In this document: positions 1 through 11,816 of the stretch, one piece after another
Layout of the letters: every line of letters starts with the position of its first letter
Position numbering within the stretch: position 1 is the first letter of the stretch
Assembly: GCA_030490835.1 (NCBI GenBank)
Contig: CM059971.1
Location: 105,032,095 to 105,096,094 of the forward strand
DNA: 64,000 nucleotides
Origin: Annona cherimola
Lineage: Eukaryota > Streptophyta > Magnoliopsida > Magnoliales > Annonaceae
Direction of reading: 5' to 3'
The notes under the pieces: model-generated
What the model saw: the letters and a program-made list of their open reading frames with translations, nothing else
What the model was told of the DNA's origin: nothing
The model's database searches: none
Program-made: the position numbers and the translations under genes

Positions 1-697
1 TGCATAAATCTGTATTGACTCCCTATCTACATGCCTTTAGTTATAATCCTCCTCCTCATTACTGTCATCTGGAATCTGTTCAATGAATTTTCATCACTTG
101 AAGTACCATCAAGTTGCTTTCTATGATTCATCTGTCTGCCTTAGCTAAGTACGCCGTGTCAGGCTCTGATTTGCTTGTTCAGAACAGCGTTGAGCCCAAG
201 TTATGGGCCACCACCTCTTCCCTCTCCTTTTAGGCCAAATTTATGTTCTCTTATCCGTGGCTTGAAAGCAGTATATAGCTTTTATGTCACCACTTGGATA
301 ATGAAGTGGCTGACATGAGTGTGTATAGGGTGTTAGGGTAGGGAGATTCAGGGTTTGAAGTTGGGTAGAGCAGTGACCTTGTTCACCCTTCCCTGGAGTG
401 CAGCTCTATCAGGCACCTAGTCATCTAAGGTGGGTGGTCCGATTCAAAAAGAAAAAGAAAAAGAAAAAAGTAGTATGACTTTTATAAACCTCATCATTTC
501 TGGTTATCTTGGTTGACCTTCGGCTTGGTCTATGTAGTCCAACTTCGGATATTTCCTTCTTCCAAGGCGTGCAATGGAATTTTCTATGGGGGTTTTTGCT
601 AAATAGATTCTGTAACTTTTCCTGACTGAAAATTAAACTGTGGTTTGGGTTTTTACAAAACAGAATGCAAAATTCAATTTCTATTTTCTATTCACTA
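1..697. other. No gene identified
   Basis: I see no exon chain or recognisable protein here. The stretch is AT-rich with a short A/G-rich tract near 448-470 and stop codons in all frames. It could be intron or flank of a gene lying upstream of the window, but nothing shows that. Confidence 0.5.
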
Positions 698-894
698 GGG
701 CCTGTTTGGTTGTTCTAGATTTGGAAAATTTTGAATTCTACCCTTGCAATTTAGTTCCGTCTCCCGATATATAGTAACCCTATTTTCCTCATCACTACTG
801 ATATTTTTCATCTTCAAGTATATGATGTGATATATAACTAATAGAACAACATAATTTTCCATTTCAAGTCCACTCCAATTCAACCAAACAGCCA
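698..894. mobile_element. MITE, PIF/Harbinger-like
   Basis: A 197-bp non-coding element with imperfect terminal inverted repeats. The left end reads GGGCCTGTTTGGTTG and the right end, reverse-complemented, reads TGGCTGTTTGGTTG. It is flanked by CTA on both sides (695-697 and 895-897), which fits the 3-bp target duplication of the PIF/Harbinger group, although TWA is the usual target. No transposase is encoded. Confidence 0.55.
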
Positions 895-1866
895 CTAAAG
901 TAGCATTATATCTTTGTCAGTTTTTCTATTTGATTTGGTCAGACTGGATTTTGAGCTATCTGAGTCAGGATATAGTTGGCTTCCATCACACTGAGCTCAG
1001 TAGATTGGTTTGTTAACCTTGCAAGAGTTTCGCTGAAGTTTCCATATCATAAGGAAATATCCTGTTTTCATCTAGGTTACTCTGATAGAGTTGGTCAGCC
1101 CCAAGTGGAGTGCAAAACAAGTCATAACATACTGAAATATTTACTTATTTTAATGATGTGGAAGTGCTATAGCAGAAGCCAATGTTGTGTCACTAATCTC
1201 CCACTAAAATATTGGATTTCCAGGTGATTTTCTTGATGTGGCATATATATTGCATCTGTTCTAACATCAAAACTGATGAATGGGTAAGCTTGGTGCTGGT
1301 CTTTAATTGCATTTCCTTGGTGAGTCTGCTTTGCAATGCCTTGTCCGTGTAATTTTCTGAACATAAGAAATTTGGGGCAGATAAACTGGAGGAAATATCC
1401 AGAGTTCCAGGTTGTTATTCCTGCTCAACCAGGTAAATCAAAAGCGTACAGATGGATTTTATTCGATAAAGCAAACAAATTTCTACGGGACCATTTATCA
1501 GGGAGAAGTTTGGTTGCTGATAGCCATTTCTAGAAATGTGAAGATATTGTATGCAGACTTTGAGATTATGGTCCTCTTTTATCTGAGATGCCCTGCAAAT
1601 CTACCAGATGGAGATTTGATGAATTCTTTGTTGATCAACAGATTTGAGGAGATAGCTCAAACCTGAAGGTCTAGAATCTCCCCAAGCTTGGAGATTTCCT
1701 AGGGCATTCTCCTGCATGCAATGGGCAAGGAGATAAAACATGTACCATAGAAAGTTTGGTCCATTTATCAAATTGATGGCATATATGGTCAGCTTTAACA
1801 TTTTTTATCTACTTTTTTATGATGACATTTTTATTTACTTTGTCGCGGCAAAACTTGCATTTTCAG

Positions 1867-1967
1867 GTCAACCTTTTCCAGAGGTGAGATTTGTGAACCC
1901 ATATGATAAAGGACTCGTTGGCAATATCAAGGAGTTCCTTCTGCTATATACAAACAAAGCTGGTTGA
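1867..1967 (+). pseudogene. Possible terminal exon, DHHC acyltransferase-like
   Basis: After a good acceptor (TTTTCAG at 1860-1866) an open stretch encodes a segment with the core PFPEVRFVNPYDKG, then GNIKEFL, and a stop at 1965-1967. The NPYxxG...N pattern resembles the short motif after the catalytic domain of plant DHHC-type protein S-acyltransferases. I find no DHHC cysteine-rich domain in the preceding 1.8 kb, so this is either the last exon of a gene whose body lies upstream of the window or an isolated exon relic. The assignment rests on one short motif only. Confidence 0.27.
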
Positions 1968-2757
1968 TTGTTTTGGGGGCTTGTGGTCCATTTCCAAGAC
2001 AGTCATTTTGACCAAGTCCATGGGTGAGACGCATCGCTCAATTAAACAATCCTGTACTGCAACTTCGAGGCTCCAAGGCTCAGTTGTACCATATTTATGG
2101 AAAGTAGAAATGTTGGATGGTGGGCAGATCGGTTGTAGAACACCATAATGAAACATCCTTTTATCATATGGCTTCAAGCCTTCAACCCTTTGGCAGCAAC
2201 ATTTTGAGAATACTGGTGATGAATGATGGTAATTAGCATGAGAAAGACAACGTTATTGACAAAGTGGGAGGCAAATACTGCAGGCGTGAGAAGACTTACG
2301 TCAATTAGGTAAATTGCATAAAGACGAGAATGTTGATTGTAGAAAGTAATCGGTGGGAACGTGAACTTCCGTGGTGCAAGTGTATGGCTAATCAAGGGGC
2401 ATTTATGTATTTTAGGCCAGTAGTTAAAAGAGGGAGCAAATGCATTTTCTTCACCTTTTATACCCATTTGGGCACACATCCTTTTTCAGTAGAAACAACC
2501 TTTTTCTTTTAGTCTACTTCCCATTCAATAGATGTGATAAAGAATAATACTTCTTCGTTATTACATGTGTTATTAATCGAGTCACTTGTGCTGGTACTGG
2601 GTTTCTATAGGTTCTAATCCCACAGTAATCTTGCTGGGAAATAACTCGACAACACTCATCTTCTTCATATATATCCTAGTCCCGTCCAAGGACCCACGCC
2701 AATCTCCACATTTCGTGCTTTTCGGCCTCAAAAGACAAGCAGAACAAGAGTGGGGGC

Positions 2758-2758
<1 letters not shown>

Positions 2759-2792
<34 letters not shown>
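2759..2792 (+). repeat. Poly(A) tract, 34 bp
   Basis: An uninterrupted run of about 34 adenines. It lies just 3' (on the minus strand) of the stop codon of the minus-strand reading frame at 2795-3151, so on that strand it reads as poly(T) and is not a retrocopy tail for that frame. Confidence 0.9.
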
Positions 2793-2794
<2 letters not shown>

Positions 2795-2795
<1 letters not shown>

Positions 2796-3151
2796 CAGAG
2801 CCCGGTGGCGTTGGTGTTGGATAAGCCACCAGTTCTGTTTTTTGGAGTATCAGCATCATCCGAGTCGAAATTAGGAATGCCCATGAGGCCTATTACAAAC
2901 TCGAGAGCAAATTCGCTCATGACCTTCTTAAGCGAGCGCCGTTTCAGACCTTGGATTGCCTTGGTCTTGTGGTCGTCGACAATATTGCTAGGTATATCAT
3001 CTTCTTCGGCACCGAAGCATAAGCTGGTTTGTATGGAACCCTCTGCGCGCTTATTGGGATCGGTACGAGCACCACGGCTGGTCAGTGGATCTGGGTCCGC
3101 TACAGAAGCTGGGCATGGGTGGACAGGAACCTCTTCACTATTTTGGCCCAT
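2795..3151 (-). CDS. Hypothetical reading frame, 118 aa, doubtful
   Basis: This minus-strand frame runs from an ATG at 3151 to a TGA at 2795 and is noticeably richer in GC than its surroundings. The product is polar, with a basic KRRSLKKVM block followed by a hydrophobic FALEFVIGLMG stretch near the C terminus. I recognise no family. The frame is open slightly upstream of the ATG, up to an in-frame stop next to a GGA microsatellite, so it could be part of a longer exon. It may be a gene fragment or chance. No promoter or matching splice partner was found. Confidence 0.25.
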
Positions 3152-4950
3152 CACCACCGAAGGGAGCACGGATCCTTGAATAGCTTTGCTGCGTCATACT
3201 TCAGAGGAGGAGGAGGAGGAGGAGGAGGAGGAGGAGGAGGAGGAGAGCTATTGCAGAAGCAGAAGAAGCAGAAGCAGAAGCTAGCTGAGGGATGTGGGTT
3301 AAGTAGTTCGAAGCAGAGCTAACTGGTATGGAGGTAAAACTCACACAGGGCGCGGTGGCATCTAAACCCACATGCTCATCCAGCCTCCCCTCCCGACAGA
3401 ACTTGCTGCATGTGCACTCCCGTTTTAGCTCATGGCTCTGGATGGAGGTTTGCCCTCTCCTTTCCGCCCATTTGCACTCACAGAGAATGCAACAATAATT
3501 CAGTGCAACATACAATAGAACCTTCATAGATTAATTTAGCCGTTCCAGACCAGTTCTAAATGTGATAGCGACCTTCAAAAGGTCAACCAGATTACTTGTT
3601 TTCGTCACAGCCTACATGATGATGCCATGATGCAGACGCCTTCCCCAAATGGGTCAGGGCGCATCATAAAATACATATGTTTTTATTGTTAGATGTCCCA
3701 TCACATATTTATCACTTATTTTAGATTCCCATCATATATCAGATGTATGTCAGTTATTTTTTATAATATATATACTGTAATAATTATTTTCACCGCATAG
3801 AAAATATATATTAATTGTTTTTTTAAGATAATCCATCAATTACTATTATCTCATCACATATATGTCAATTATTATTTTTAGGACCCATCCACTTGTCCAA
3901 ACTATTCTTTAAGTGTCTATGTACAGGGGCCATCATTTTTGAAAGATTTTGGTCACAACATGCTGTTAAGAATGAGATTTTTTTTCTATAAAAGAAAAAA
4001 GAAAATTTTAAACTCCACTCACCCACCAAGCACAAAGCCTGCAGAAAGCATGCCAAGAGGAAGCACACGGGGACTGCGCAGATTATTTCATATAATGCCA
4101 TCTATTGGTGGGGCTGATTCTGATGTTTTGAGCACATTACAAGCTCGGCAGCAGCGTTATGTGGAACTCAATGGCTAGGATCTTCCCCAACCAACAGATT
4201 GCCTAACCAACAGGATCAAGCGATTATGTGAGCCCAAAGGGTCAGTTTCTTGTAAAACTAGCGGTCTTGATTTGCCAACATGGGCGGAGAATTAGATGTT
4301 GCACTCCAATCATCGGCAAAGTTACACATGATGAGGATTTAAACGGCTCAGATCAGACACATGGCAACGCAGGCACAGTCAGTAAACATTTTTCCTTAGA
4401 TAAGTGGACTCAGGAAAGCACAGTGAACCGATCAGATCATGCTTTAACATCAAGAAATCTATGTAGACCAGATGAGCTACAGTAACTCGAAAATGGAGTT
4501 TGTATAAAAATTGCTTTGCGAGCATGATAACAAGGCCACGGTGGTTGGTGGACAGCATGTTTCCAGTTTGCGTATGCTATCAACGATCAAGATGATTTGC
4601 TGAATATAGAGGTTGCCGCGTCACCCCATTTTGGGCACCAAATTTGCAAGAGAGGCCGCCTTAGCCTTCCTACACCATTACTCTCGGCATGATCTGTTGA
4701 TGGCATTAATGGACGGTGATGATCTGAATGCATTAACTTGGCGGCGGACCGTGGCCATGATGATGATAGCGTCGCTGGAACTGCTTAGCTTGTTACGTTT
4801 GATGGAGAAGATGGCTGCAATCTGACGGCTGGATCGGGAGCCACTTGTGTCTTAGATCGGTGCAATTTGTCCAAACTGATGGGCCGCTATTCAATGCCCA
4901 GAACTATTGCATGCTGTGGTTCGGTATTTCGGATGGAACTCTGCTTCTTA
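3152..4950. other. Degenerate stretch, no intact gene
   Basis: Apart from the GGA microsatellite, there are several mid-GC islands (roughly 4010-4180, 4230-4480 and 4600-4830) with short open frames that do not join into a recognisable protein. They look like an eroded gene or retrocopy, but no family motif is visible. Confidence 0.4.
3203..3246 (+). repeat. (GGA)n microsatellite
   Basis: About fourteen GGA/AGG trinucleotides, followed by a purine-rich AAGCAG tract to about 3280. Frames through it give poly-Gly or, on the other strand, poly-Leu and should not be taken as protein. Confidence 0.9.
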
Positions 4951-5389
4951 AGGAATTTTGCAAATATACATGTAAGGTTTGACCAATATTGGTTTTATGT
5001 TCTTAAGTTTGTTAAAATTGAAGATGTGCCTATAAAGTTTATATAAAATTGCAAGAGTATAGGACACTATTAAAATTTTCTATAAAATTACAATAATGCT
5101 CTTTAAGCCAAGTGATACATTTGCAATTTTTCCAAAGATTGTAAACATATTTGTTATTTCATTATTTTATATCTTATATATATATTATCAATTTGGATTT
5201 TTTGCAAATATCATTATACTATTTTCAAAAACTGTAAGCGTATCACTTGACTTAAGGATATTATAATCATTTTTTAAAAAAATTCTAATGACGTCCTAAC
5301 AAAAAGGACATACTGGTAATTTTATGTGGCAAATATACAGATATAGATGTAATATTAGTCAAATTTGTATGCATATTTGCAAAAATCCA
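4951..5389. mobile_element. MITE-4, Mutator-like, 439 bp
   Basis: Inverted termini: the left end contains GGAATTTTGCAAATATAC and the right end, reverse-complemented, contains GGATTTTTGCAAATATGC; similarity continues through a GTTTGACC/ATTTGACT block. Flanks read TGCTTCTTA (4942-4950) and TGCTACTTA (5390-5398), a 9-bp target duplication with one mismatch, as in Mutator-type elements. The interior is non-coding and AT-rich. A related element lies at 27150-27414. Confidence 0.55.
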
Positions 5390-5467
5390 TGCTACTTATT
5401 GATGTACAGTTGGGTTTTTCACTTTTGCTTGTTCTAGTTGGTGGCATGATGCGCTACTGATTTAATT

Positions 5468-5771
5468 GAGAGTGCATTTAAAAAGTGATAAAACTTTTAG
5501 ATGAAAAAATTTTTGACGTAAAAGTTTTTCAAATGGTGTAAAATGATATGATATAATAGGGTAATGGGTAATGGTAAGAGGTAAAGAGAATAAAATTAAA
5601 AAAAATAGGTTAATTATATAGGTAGTAGTGTAGAAATGATTAAAAAGTATGATAGTTATACGAAAAGGTGTTAATAAATAATAAAAAAATAGAATGTTTT
5701 TGGAAAATAAAAAAAAATTAGTTTAAAAGTTTTTGTTTAAAAAAGTTTTTATTTTAGCATAACACACCCTA
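5468..5771 (-). mobile_element. MITE-2 copy, Tourist-like, reversed
   Basis: About 300 bp that ends in AACACACCCT and matches, in reverse orientation, the elements at 16550, 28930 and 42138. Shared landmarks are an AAAACTTTT terminal block, a GATATGATATAATAGGG stretch and TGTAGAAATGATT. It is the most decayed end-to-end copy. Confidence 0.55.
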
Positions 5772-6239
5772 AAAATCAAATTGCATGATTTGGAGTGAAG
5801 ATGGACGGTGCTGATTTGCTCGGATAGTGGGTCACAAACCGCTGATGGCCACCATAATTTGGCCATCAATTTTCAAGGTGGATTTGATGGAGATTGGCGC
5901 TCGTGCGGTCTTCAGCATTTAATTCCTGCAAAAAAAAAAAAAAAAGTAATCGAGCAACTATAATTTGAGTTTATTTTATTTCCATTGCAACAATAATACT
6001 TATTTAATCTTAAGCCAAAACATCATAAAATTATTGCATTTACTTGAAATTTAATATTTAATGTCCAAAAATTATAAAACCATATTTTAAAATAAATTTT
6101 CACACGATCATCAACTAAACATCTATTGAATTGTCAGGATATTAGAACACTTACGTACACTATAATACGTATAAAATGCATTCTCTCCCATTATTAATGT
6201 AAATTTATATATATGTCATGGTTTATAAGGCAGCGATCT

Positions 6240-6602
6240 AGGGCACTTGGATGCACTTAGCTTTGGTACATCTAGGTGTAAAAATTTATTTTTTAAATTT
6301 TTTAAATTTTTTATACAACTATTAATCTAGGTATATTTAACATGTATATCAATTTTTACCATTTTTAGAAGTTTGTAGATTTTTAATTTTTTTTAAAATT
6401 AGTGGTAGTTTCATAAATTCACAAATGACGAAAATATTATTGATTTTAAAAAATCTAAAAAAATATCTATAAATATTCAATAATAATAAAAATTGATACA
6501 CAAGTTAAATACACCTAGATAAAGAATTGTATAAAGAAATTTAAAAAAAATAAGTTAAATATACCCGGGTGCATTGAGGCTAATTAAGTGCACGCGGGTG
6601 TA
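6240..6602. mobile_element. MITE-1 copy, diverged
   Basis: A diverged copy of the palindromic element at 41332-41742. It keeps the internal TTAATCTAGG...TTTAACATG block, the matching reverse block near 6500, and a right arm with CCCGGGTGCATTGAGGC. The left arm is strongly mutated. No clear target duplication remains, which suggests an older insertion. Confidence 0.6.
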
Positions 6603-7240
6603 TTTAAAAAGGTCTGTATTATATATGCACATATAAAATTTGTCAGGATACCTTTTTAAATAATAATAATAATAAAAACGTAGCTAATTTTCTATTATGA
6701 TTTCAAAATATAATTATTATGGATAAAATATTATATAAATTATAAAAAACTTATAAAAAAGGTAAGATGTCATGTACTTTATAAATGAAAAATTTGTAGT
6801 TGTTCTTGATTTGAAACTACTAATATCTTTAAAATAAGAATGGACATAATATAAAAATATAACTAAAATTGAATAAAAATAACACAAAAGTAAATGTGTA
6901 AATGAAAAATTTTAAACTATTAAAATATATTCAATTTTAATTGCCGATATTGCAAAGAGATGAAAGTGGATGATCTTCTAAACGTTCTCTTTTTCGTACT
7001 TTGTAAAAGAGATAAAAGTTGAGTTTTAAACAAGTTTTTCAAAATAATATCCCAATTAATAGGTACTTTTTTCTGTACTTTTAAAAGTGAGCCTTGTTTC
7101 ACATGGGTGGCGATTATAATATTCCGGTATCGAATCCAAAGGGCGATTGTTTCTTTGTAATCTAATAAAAAAAGCACTTTTGGAAAAATCCAATATGCAC
7201 AAATTTCCTTACATATTTAGCTTATTAGAGCCTAAAAATT

Positions 7241-7494
7241 GCATATTATATGAAACATGAATTACGTAGATTCTAATTTTATAATTAGGTGTCAATTATA
7301 ATATATTTTTTACTTCCTTTAAAATGTTTTATAAGAGGGCAACTTTAAATACTATTAAAATTATATTGCATATTATATGAAGCATGAATTAAGTAGATTC
7401 TAATTTTATAATTAGATTTCAATTATAATATTTTTATACTTCCTTTAAAATATTTTATAAGAGGGCAACTTTAAATACTATTAAAATTATATTT
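7241..7494 (+). repeat. Tandem duplication, 127 bp x 2
   Basis: The segment starting GCATATTATATGAA recurs 127 bp later (7241 and 7368) with only a few substitutions over its length, including the shared AAGAGGGCAACTTTAAA block. Non-coding and AT-rich. Confidence 0.8.
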
Positions 7495-7510
7495 CATATA
7501 TATATATATA

Positions 7511-7860
7511 GATCCGATCCTTTGCAGTCGGACTGCACCACGCTGTAAAATGGACTCCACACATATTAGATTGTAATGAAACTTTGTACAATCATTTATC
7601 CATATATAAATCATACTTTAGACGGTTTAGATGTTGAAAAAACCACTTTAAACTTGATATTTACATTAAATTATTTTATTACGTTGATTTTGCACCATTT
7701 TTAGATGGGGACTATACATATGTTGGATTTAGATGAAAATTGGTATGCTAATAAAGTGAACAATTCTAAATGCAATGGGTGGGGTGGATTTTCTATTTAT
7801 GATCAAGTGGGGTCCACAGTGCATGGACTGCACGGTGCAGTCGCATGCACTGGATTATTT
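7511..7860. mobile_element. MITE-5 copy A
   Basis: About 350 bp set in a TATATA-rich target. It has imperfect inverted termini rich in GCAGTC/GACTGC and GGACTCC/GGGGTCC. The interior (AAATGGACTCCACACAT, then TATTTTATTACGTTGATTT) is shared with 58510-58875, which identifies a dispersed family. No protein is encoded. Confidence 0.55.
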
Positions 7861-7863
7861 CCC

Positions 7864-7894
<31 letters not shown>

Positions 7895-8701
7895 TTTTCC
7901 TAAATTTCAAGGGGGCAATTGCCCCTTTGCAAGTACACATAGCTCCGCCCATGTTTCGTATCTCCATGTGGCCCCTTGTTTGTATTTTACTTAATATAAT
8001 ATTTATCCATATGTATTTATTTATATATTATACATTTTGGAAAAAAGTAATTATATATTTTCTCTCAAAAAGAAGCTAATTTTTTGGCAATACGATCAAA
8101 CAAAATAAATAATTTAGATTCAGAAAAAAGGTTGAAATTTTTTTGTTAAAAAAAGGCAAAAAGCCCTACTGTGCTGAATCATTGCTCCCATGTATGGTAT
8201 TCTAATTTTAAGAATAGAGTACACCGTATTAAGCAAACGCACAGCCAAACAAAGCTGAGATTCGATCTGTCCTTTTAATTGCCAGCAGCCACATGACAAC
8301 ATACGTGGGTCCCAGCCATTGAATTAGTACTAAGAAAAGAAGTTTGCAATGAAAATTTGAATTGGACATATATTTCTCTGTTAATTAGCTAGCTGGAGAT
8401 CTTAGGCTCCCACACCCAAACAATAGTAATCCTTAAGCCACGCACGCCCATGCGATGCGGCCCACAGGGATCTACAATTCTAGTGATTTTTGGGCATATG
8501 ACCAAACAGCTGATGGGTTGTTTGATAAGCGGCATGGATTTGACAAATACATCCTGTAGGTCTAGTCCGCAAAGCAAAGCCTCCAATCTACTTATTCCAA
8601 CTCCAAAATACGCATGTTTAATACGTCCCCAAAATATACCCGCAAAAATCTACGGCTTTTAATGCATTGATTGTTTTGCAACGCGTACGATTCTTATAGC
8701 T

Positions 8702-8714
8702 AATATATATATAA
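8702..8714 (+). promoter_or_regulatory. TATA box of the peptide gene
   Basis: An extended TATATATATAAT lies about 85 bp before the ATG at 8794, a plausible core promoter position for a short 5' leader. The corresponding position in the pseudogene copy is less TATA-like (CTATAAATC near 14080). Confidence 0.4.
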
Positions 8715-8793
8715 TCTGTATGTATGCAGGTAGCTAGTGTAGTAGATCAGTAAAAGAAATTTGGAGAACAGTGAGGTAGAAACGAAGAAAAAG

Positions 8794-9394
8794 ATGGCTA
8801 GAATGGTGGCTTTCGTCGTTTTCATAATATGCATGTTCACATTGGCGGCGGCACGTAAGTTAGCTATCTTTTATCATTTTTTTTGTTGTTGCAACTGAAA
8901 TCTCATTGATGGGAGACATTGTTGTCACCGGGTTTAGGTTTTGAACCCGAACTAGTGGTTTACTATTTCATTATTTTATAAGTTGTAATCGTCATTTTAT
9001 AAGGTTTTGAACCCAAAAATTACAAGTTTATTATTTAGTTTGAAAGGTGTTGTCATTATTTTATGAAAATTCTAACAGTATCCGAATGTAAAGAATATGC
9101 TTATCATTTTATGTAAATTCTAACAGTATCCGAATGTGTGTGTGTGTATATATATATATATATGTTTTAATTAGAGGTTGTCTAAAAATCAATAATGTCA
9201 TTTTCTTATTTAGTTTTGTGGTATGTTTGACAGAAAAGCCGCCGGTGGTTGTGAAAGCTTGGGGTTGCTGCTCGGAAAACTTATTTCCAAACTGCGTCAA
9301 TACAGAATGCGACCGAAGATGCCGGGATGAGGTTTTTTGCAAGGGTGGACATTGCCGTAATTACAATAAGAGCATATGCCATTGCCAGTGTTAA
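8794..9394 (+). CDS. Defensin-like secreted cysteine-rich peptide
   Basis: Two exons, 8794-8854 and 9234-9394, encode 73 residues. Residues 1-20 form a hydrophobic signal peptide ending LAAA, so the product should be secreted to the apoplast. The mature part holds ten cysteines (residues 32, 33, 41, 46, 50, 56, 61, 69, 71, 73), including a CC pair and a terminal CHCQC. The single intron, placed at the end of the signal peptide, is typical of plant defensin and defensin-like genes. The spacing does not match a classic eight-cysteine defensin, so I call it defensin-like. Such peptides act in defence or in pollen-pistil and other cell signalling; which applies here cannot be read from sequence. 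The donor is CAC|GTAAGT and the acceptor TTGACAG. A degraded paralogue lies about 5.4 kb downstream. Confidence 0.75.
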
Positions 9395-9454
9395 CGGATT
9401 CTCAACGTATCATGTTAACGCACGGCATGCAGCGCTTGCGAGTACTAAATATCA

Positions 9455-9600
9455 GAAATAAATAAATAAATAAATAAAATAATAAGTTGAGCTTTCTATA
9501 TATAAGCAGGCAAGGTTGGGGTCATTGACGATGATCATCATCATCATCATCATCATCATGTAAGCATTTACAATGCACCCAAATAAATAAATAAATAAGA
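9455..9600 (+). repeat. Microsatellite cluster after the peptide gene
   Basis: (AAAT)n at about 9456-9480, (ATC)n at about 9531-9559 and a second (AAAT)n at about 9580-9599, with a poly(T) run near 9691-9712 just beyond. These are simple repeats with no coding meaning. Confidence 0.8.
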
Positions 9601-10209
9601 TTTTATACTCTTCCAAGTGCATGACTGCATGTTGTCCAACTGGCTTAGGATTGGGTTCGATCGACACGAGATCTGCTCTTAACACGAGCGATCTTTTTTT
9701 TTTTTTTTTTTTTACCAAATAAAACGAATATTTACGTAATGAGAAATAAGAGCAGGTTGAAAATTTTGGCAAAAAATTTACTGACGCAAATAGACCCAAA
9801 CTTTCAACTAAAATTATTGTTCAAGTTCCAAATGAATTTTCAATAAGATATTCAGATCCGTGACTTGTTTCAATAAATTCATCGCCCTATGTTTAATAAT
9901 GTGTTGCTATGGTTGATTATTTTAATTTTTTTAAAAAAAGGATAAAAAAAATAGGGGAATGCAGTTAGCTGGAAAGACACCATCATTCACTCGGTGTATG
10001 CACTCGTAACGATAATCAGTAGCTGGACGAAACAGGCTCCCAACCTGGCCACACGTACAGCACCCATGAATAATTTACATATATACTTGGTTTTAATTCC
10101 ATACTTTTTCATGGATTAGCCGTCGAGTTTATTCATTGATGCGCAGGTTGAGGTTTATGATCACCAAATCATCCCCTCTCTCTCTATATATATGCACGCG
10201 CTTTTCTAT

Positions 10210-10619
10210 GGAGCCCAATTCAGTGCACCCGAGTGCATTCAGCCTCAATGCACCCGGGTGTACTGCACCTATTTTTTTAAATTTTTTTTAAAATTTTTTT
10301 TTATAAAATGGTTAATCTAGGTTTATTTAACATATGTATCAATTTTTACTATTTTTGGAGACTTTTAGATATTTTTTTTAGATTTTTTTAAATCAGTGGA
10401 ATTTTCGGTAATTTAAAATTACGAAAAATGCCACTGATTTTAAAAAATCTAAAAAAAATATCTAAAAATCTCCAAAAATAGTAAAAATTGATACATATGT
10501 TAAATAAACCTATATTAACAACTTCATGAAAAAATTTTTAAAAAAAAATAAAAAAAATAGGTGCAGTGCACCCGGGTGCATTAAGGCTGAATGCACCCGG
10601 GTGCACTGGATTGGGCTCC
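10210..10619. mobile_element. MITE-1 copy, full-length palindrome
   Basis: A 410-bp foldback element starting GGAGCCCAATTCAGTGCA and ending with its near-exact inverse. The termini carry repeated GTGCACCCGGGTGCA motifs and the two halves are inverted copies almost to the centre. It is flanked by a perfect 9-bp target duplication, CTTTTCTAT (10201-10209 and 10620-10628), which points to Mutator-type transposition. It sits inside duplication copy A and is absent from the matching place in copy B. Confidence 0.9.
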
Positions 10620-11816
10620 CTTTTCTATACCGAAGTGCCTAATAAACCTAATGGACAATCTCAGTTACCTGATAAATAAAGAGGTACACAAACAATACGA
10701 AAATCTGCTTTTATTTTGAATACCGGATGATAGATGGAAAATCTACTTCTATATTGTATTTAGTATTATTTATAGTATCTTAAAAACCTATTCACTTGTC
10801 TAATATCATTATGAATGAACTTCAATTACAAATGTGTGAAATTAATATAACAAAATATTTTAATGTTGAATATTAATTTTAAAATTATATTATCAATATT
10901 TCAACCATTTAAAAGATTATTTCTATATAGGCAAATAATTATACGAAGTATTATATCTCATTCTAATCAATATGTAAATACTTCTAACAATTTTTCTTAA
11001 TTTTCACATGTGTTTTGGATAGAATTTAGTTTTCTAACTAGACAAATGATATAAAATACAATGAATTGATTAAATTTCCAATTAAGTATCAAAAATTTAA
11101 AATTTGAAGGGATTTTATGGAATTGCTTTTGTATTATCCGGTTACATAAAAGCGAGTTCAACATATACATACACACACATATGAGTTTTGATCTTGTTCA
11201 TTTATATATACTGTGAGTTATGATACATTTGACTCAAAATAGTCTTTACAAGATCTAAAATTAAAATATACTTTATTTATTATATTTAAAATTATTTATT
11301 TTATTACATATATACCATGTTTTGTTCATCCACGTTGGAGATTAAATTGGGTGGTAAAGTCGGTTCGAGTATTACCCTGCGTATGCACCCAATTTGATTT
11401 GATGGAGAAAACAACAGAAATAGCAGGGGCACCCACTGAGGCCAGCTAGCTAGCTAGCAACTCTAAATCTACATCACGATAGCTCAAATACAATGTGGAA
11501 TTCTGAATTCAAATAAAAGGTTGGGTTAAAACTTGAAGCTTTTACCTTTGCATCAAGGCCCACTGTCCTCTTGTTTTATTTCTCAGATGCCCTGGGAATT
11601 TGACTGGGATGGTTTGTTTCTCAATCAAGCCAATTACAGCATTCATCCCGTAAGAGAAAGTTAGCAGAAAAATCCAAGGCATGGACGCCAGCAATGAAAA
11701 CTTTCGGCTACAATCCTCCCTCAAAAGTTTTGACAGATGATCACCGAAAACGAGCTGCTTCTTTTTTTTTTTTTTTTTTACTTTTCCTTTCCCATTTTTT
11801 TGCAAAGACCTTTTTT

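Larger units (their letters stand above)
8608..11720 (+). repeat. Segmental tandem duplication, copy A
   Basis: Homologous to 13973-16320 in the same order: promoter and first exon of a cysteine-rich peptide gene; a downstream block beginning GTTAGCTGGAAAG with ACAGGCTCCCAACCT; a GGTGGTAAAGTCGGTT block; and a CAAGCCAATTACAGCATTC block ending near CTTTCGGCTAC. Copy A is longer mainly because a MITE (10210-10619) and other sequence entered it. It carries the intact peptide gene. Confidence 0.8.

Noticed and set aside
2586..3179. Long plus-strand frame across the poly(A) tract
   Set aside because: It exists only because the A-run encodes a lysine stretch; the two sides are unrelated and there is no domain.
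3201..3527. Minus-strand frame ending in a leucine run
   Set aside because: The leucines come from the GGA microsatellite; no start context or homology.
9452..9799. 115-codon minus-strand frame with a methionine run
   Set aside because: The methionines and lysines come from ATC and poly(T) microsatellites.
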